A stretch of 8,557 nucleotides of DNA. It comes from Bacteroidales bacterium (GTDB lineage: Bacteria > Bacteroidota > Bacteroidia > Bacteroidales > UBA932). Every line of letters begins with the position of its first letter. Position 1 is the first letter of the stretch. Under the pieces are notes generated by a model. It searched no databases and was not told the DNA's origin. It was given only the letters and a program-made list of their open reading frames with translations. The position numbers were made by a program, and so were the translations under genes. Positions 6,992 through 8,557 of this stretch are shown here, one piece after another. The stretch covers positions 1 through 8,557 of the forward strand of contig SFJB01000103.1 of NCBI GenBank assembly GCA_004555145.1. Direction: 5' to 3'.

Positions 6992-8557
6992 TTAGAATTT
7001 GAGATTTGCTCCGAAGGTGAAGGTGCGTGGTTTCGGATAGGACATACGGTCAAATCCTGTAAAGAGGGCGTTGTTGGTGCTGACGTCAGGATCCATTCCG
7101 CTGTACTTTGTGAGCAAGAAGAGGTTGTCGGCACTGAGGCTGAGCTTGACCGATGAAAGATGCGCCTTCTTAAGCAGCGGGCTGTCAAAGGTATAGCTCA
7201 GGACAAGATTGCGCAATCTCAGATATGAACCGTCTTCGACATAATATGAAGAAGTCCAGGTATTGGTCTGGTTGAGCAGTCTGGAGTAGGTGTTTGAAGG
7301 ATTCTCCGGTGTCCAATGGCCGTCCCAGGCCTCCTTGCGGAGGTTGTTGTACTGGGTATTTCCGGACTGTCCGGACTCGGTGCATAGCTTAAACTCGTTG
7401 AGAATGTCTCTTCCGCAAACTCCCTCGAAGAAGAACGAAAGCTCAAAACCATTGTAAGTGAAGGTATTGCCAAGACCGAGAGTAAAGTCAGGGTTGGAGT
7501 TGCTGATGACTGTCCTGTCAGCAGCGGTGATGATATTGTCGTCACCTGCGATGTCCTTGTACTTACGGTCACCAGGCTGTACGTTTACAGATGCAATGCT
7601 TACGACTCCTTCCTTGAGCTTGTAATCATAGAGATCGTAGGTTTCGGAAGAATTGGCTACCAGTTCTGCCGGCAGAGGGTCTGCGTTTGGCACGCCCTTG
7701 CGGTAGGCATAGAAGTCCGAGAGCTGGTAGTTGCCGTCTGCGACATAGCCGTAACCGATTCCTATAGGCTGTCCGACCATAATGCGCGAAATGTCGGTGG
7801 AAAGCTGTCCGTTAGGGATATTTACGCTGGTGTATTCGATTCCGCCTATGTCGAGCACCCTGTTCCTGGAAAGATCGAAGGTGAAGTTGGTTGACCAGGA
7901 GAAGCGGCTAGTCTGGATATTGTGGGACATAAGGCTCATCTCGACACCCTTGTTCTCGACACGTCCGAGATTCTGCCACTGCTGGTTGAATCCTGTCTGG
8001 GCGGGCAGGGTTGCGCGATAAAGCATATCTCTGGTGTCCTTGTAATAGAGGTCGATTACAAAGTCGAGCCTGTTCTTGAAAAGGCTTACGTCAAGTCCGA
8101 GGTCGTACTGATAAGTGGTTTCCCACTTGAGTCTGGTATTTGCCGAAGAAGACGGTGCCATACCCATAATTTCGGTTCCGTTTGAGGAATAGTAGTCGGT
8201 AGTCAGCAGCGACATCGTTGCATAGTTGGAGATACGGTCGTTTCCGGAAGCACCTGCACTGAAGCGCAGCTTGAACTGGTCAAGCCAGTCAACGTCCTGC
8301 ATAAAAGGCTCTTCTGAGAGTCTCCAGGCAAATGAAGCCGAAGGGAAATAGCCCACGCGGTTGCCTGCAGTGAATTTGGAGGAACCGTCGGCCCTCATAT
8401 TGAAGGATACGTAATATCTCTGCTTGTAGTTGTAGCTTACGCGGCCGAAAGTTGACATCATCGTGCTGAAACTGTATCCTTCCTCAGGTTTTTCCGAAGT
8501 ACCACCCTTGCTGATGTCAAATACACCTGTCGAGTAGTCCGCAAAGTCGTATGCACC
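6992..8557 (-). CDS. SusC/RagA-family TonB-linked outer membrane transporter, C-terminal half (5' end outside window)
   Basis: This is the outer-membrane barrel that imports oligosaccharides in a TonB-dependent way with its SusD partner. The frame is open from the window edge, giving 521 visible residues; full SusC proteins are about 1000, so the signal peptide, carboxypeptidase-like domain, TonB box and plug lie outside. Seen here, numbering from the edge: MRADGSSKF (54-62), GYFPSASFAWRL (69-80), LKWETT (143-148) and YYKDTRDMLY (171-180), all standard SusC barrel-strand signatures. The protein ends in YPKPRTFTFGANLKF, a typical terminal barrel strand with a final aromatic residue. An internal ATG at 8461 is not the start, because SusC-like sequence continues upstream in frame to the edge. 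The stop lies 6 bases before the SusD start, as expected for the conserved SusC-SusD pair. No frame break is visible in this part. Confidence 0.95.
   Translation of the reverse strand, partial: GAYDFADYSTGVFDISKGGTSEKPEEGYSFSTMMSTFGRVSYNYKQRYYVSFNMRADGSSKFTAGNRVGYFPSASFAWRLSEEPFMQDVDWLDQFKLRFSAGASGNDRISNYATMSLLTTDYYSSNGTEIMGMAPSSSANTRLKWETTYQYDLGLDVSLFKNRLDFVIDLYYKDTRDMLYRATLPAQTGFNQQWQNLGRVENKGVEMSLMSHNIQTSRFSWSTNFTFDLSRNRVLDIGGIEYTSVNIPNGQLSTDISRIMVGQPIGIGYGYVADGNYQLSDFYAYRKGVPNADPLPAELVANSSETYDLYDYKLKEGVVSIASVNVQPGDRKYKDIAGDDNIITAADRTVISNSNPDFTLGLGNTFTYNGFELSFFFEGVCGRDILNEFKLCTESGQSGNTQYNNLRKEAWDGHWTPENPSNTYSRLLNQTNTWTSSYYVEDGSYLRLRNLVLSYTFDSPLLKKAHLSSVKLSLSADNLFLLTKYSGMDPDVSTNNALFTGFDRMSYPKPRTFTFGANLKF

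Noticed and set aside
7219..7572. 117-codon open frame on the minus strand inside SusC
   Set aside because: It is a serine/threonine-rich alternative frame of the SusC gene, where the SusC frame carries conserved barrel sequence throughout.
1..8557. CRISPR array, tRNA/rRNA, insertion sequence or integron elements
   Set aside because: No regularly spaced repeats, transposase or integrase motifs, terminal inverted repeats or RNA-gene sequence were seen by eye; nearly all bases are accounted for by the six-gene operon.

Overview
The window looks like part of a polysaccharide utilisation locus (PUL) from a member of the Bacteroidota, most likely Bacteroidales. The evidence is a SusC/SusD pair followed by a string of lipoproteins with short hydrophobic signal peptides ending in a lipobox cysteine. 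Leaders are AT-rich with little Shine-Dalgarno character, as is usual in this phylum, and base composition looks mid-range. Genus cannot be fixed from the sequence.

All supported genes lie on the minus strand, so transcription runs from right (8557) to left (1). In that order they are: the C-terminal half of a SusC-type TonB-dependent transporter (6992-8557, cut by the window edge); a SusD/RagB glycan-binding lipoprotein whose reading frame breaks near 5690-5711 (5293-6985); a large fimbrillin-like/FISUMP-type lipoprotein in the SusE/F position (3190-5262); an unrecognised 340-residue lipoprotein (2094-3116); a probable DUF6528-type beta-propeller lipoprotein (1138-2088); and a glycoside hydrolase 71/99-like lipoprotein (1-1134, cut by the left edge). 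Gaps are 6, 30, 73, 5 and 3 bases, so this reads as one operon with two tightly coupled blocks. The 73-base gap holds a strong inverted repeat that could partly terminate or process the transcript between the uptake genes and the accessory/enzyme genes.

Inferred working model: the SusC/D complex and the large surface lipoprotein bind and import a glycan, while the GH71/99-like enzyme, helped by the two accessory lipoproteins, cleaves it. The substrate is not readable from the sequence. GH99 and GH71 enzymes act on alpha-mannans and alpha-1,3-glucans, but the 71/99-like group is broader.

The main anomaly is the SusD gene. It is frameshifted, and the conserved helix normally just upstream of the C-terminal region (R-Y-A-E-x-L-L type) is not found in any minus frame at the break. 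This suggests either a deletion that also shifted the frame or a single-base error in an unusual SusD. No promoter, RNA gene, mobile element, CRISPR array or plus-strand gene is supported. There is no gene-free stretch longer than 300 bases.
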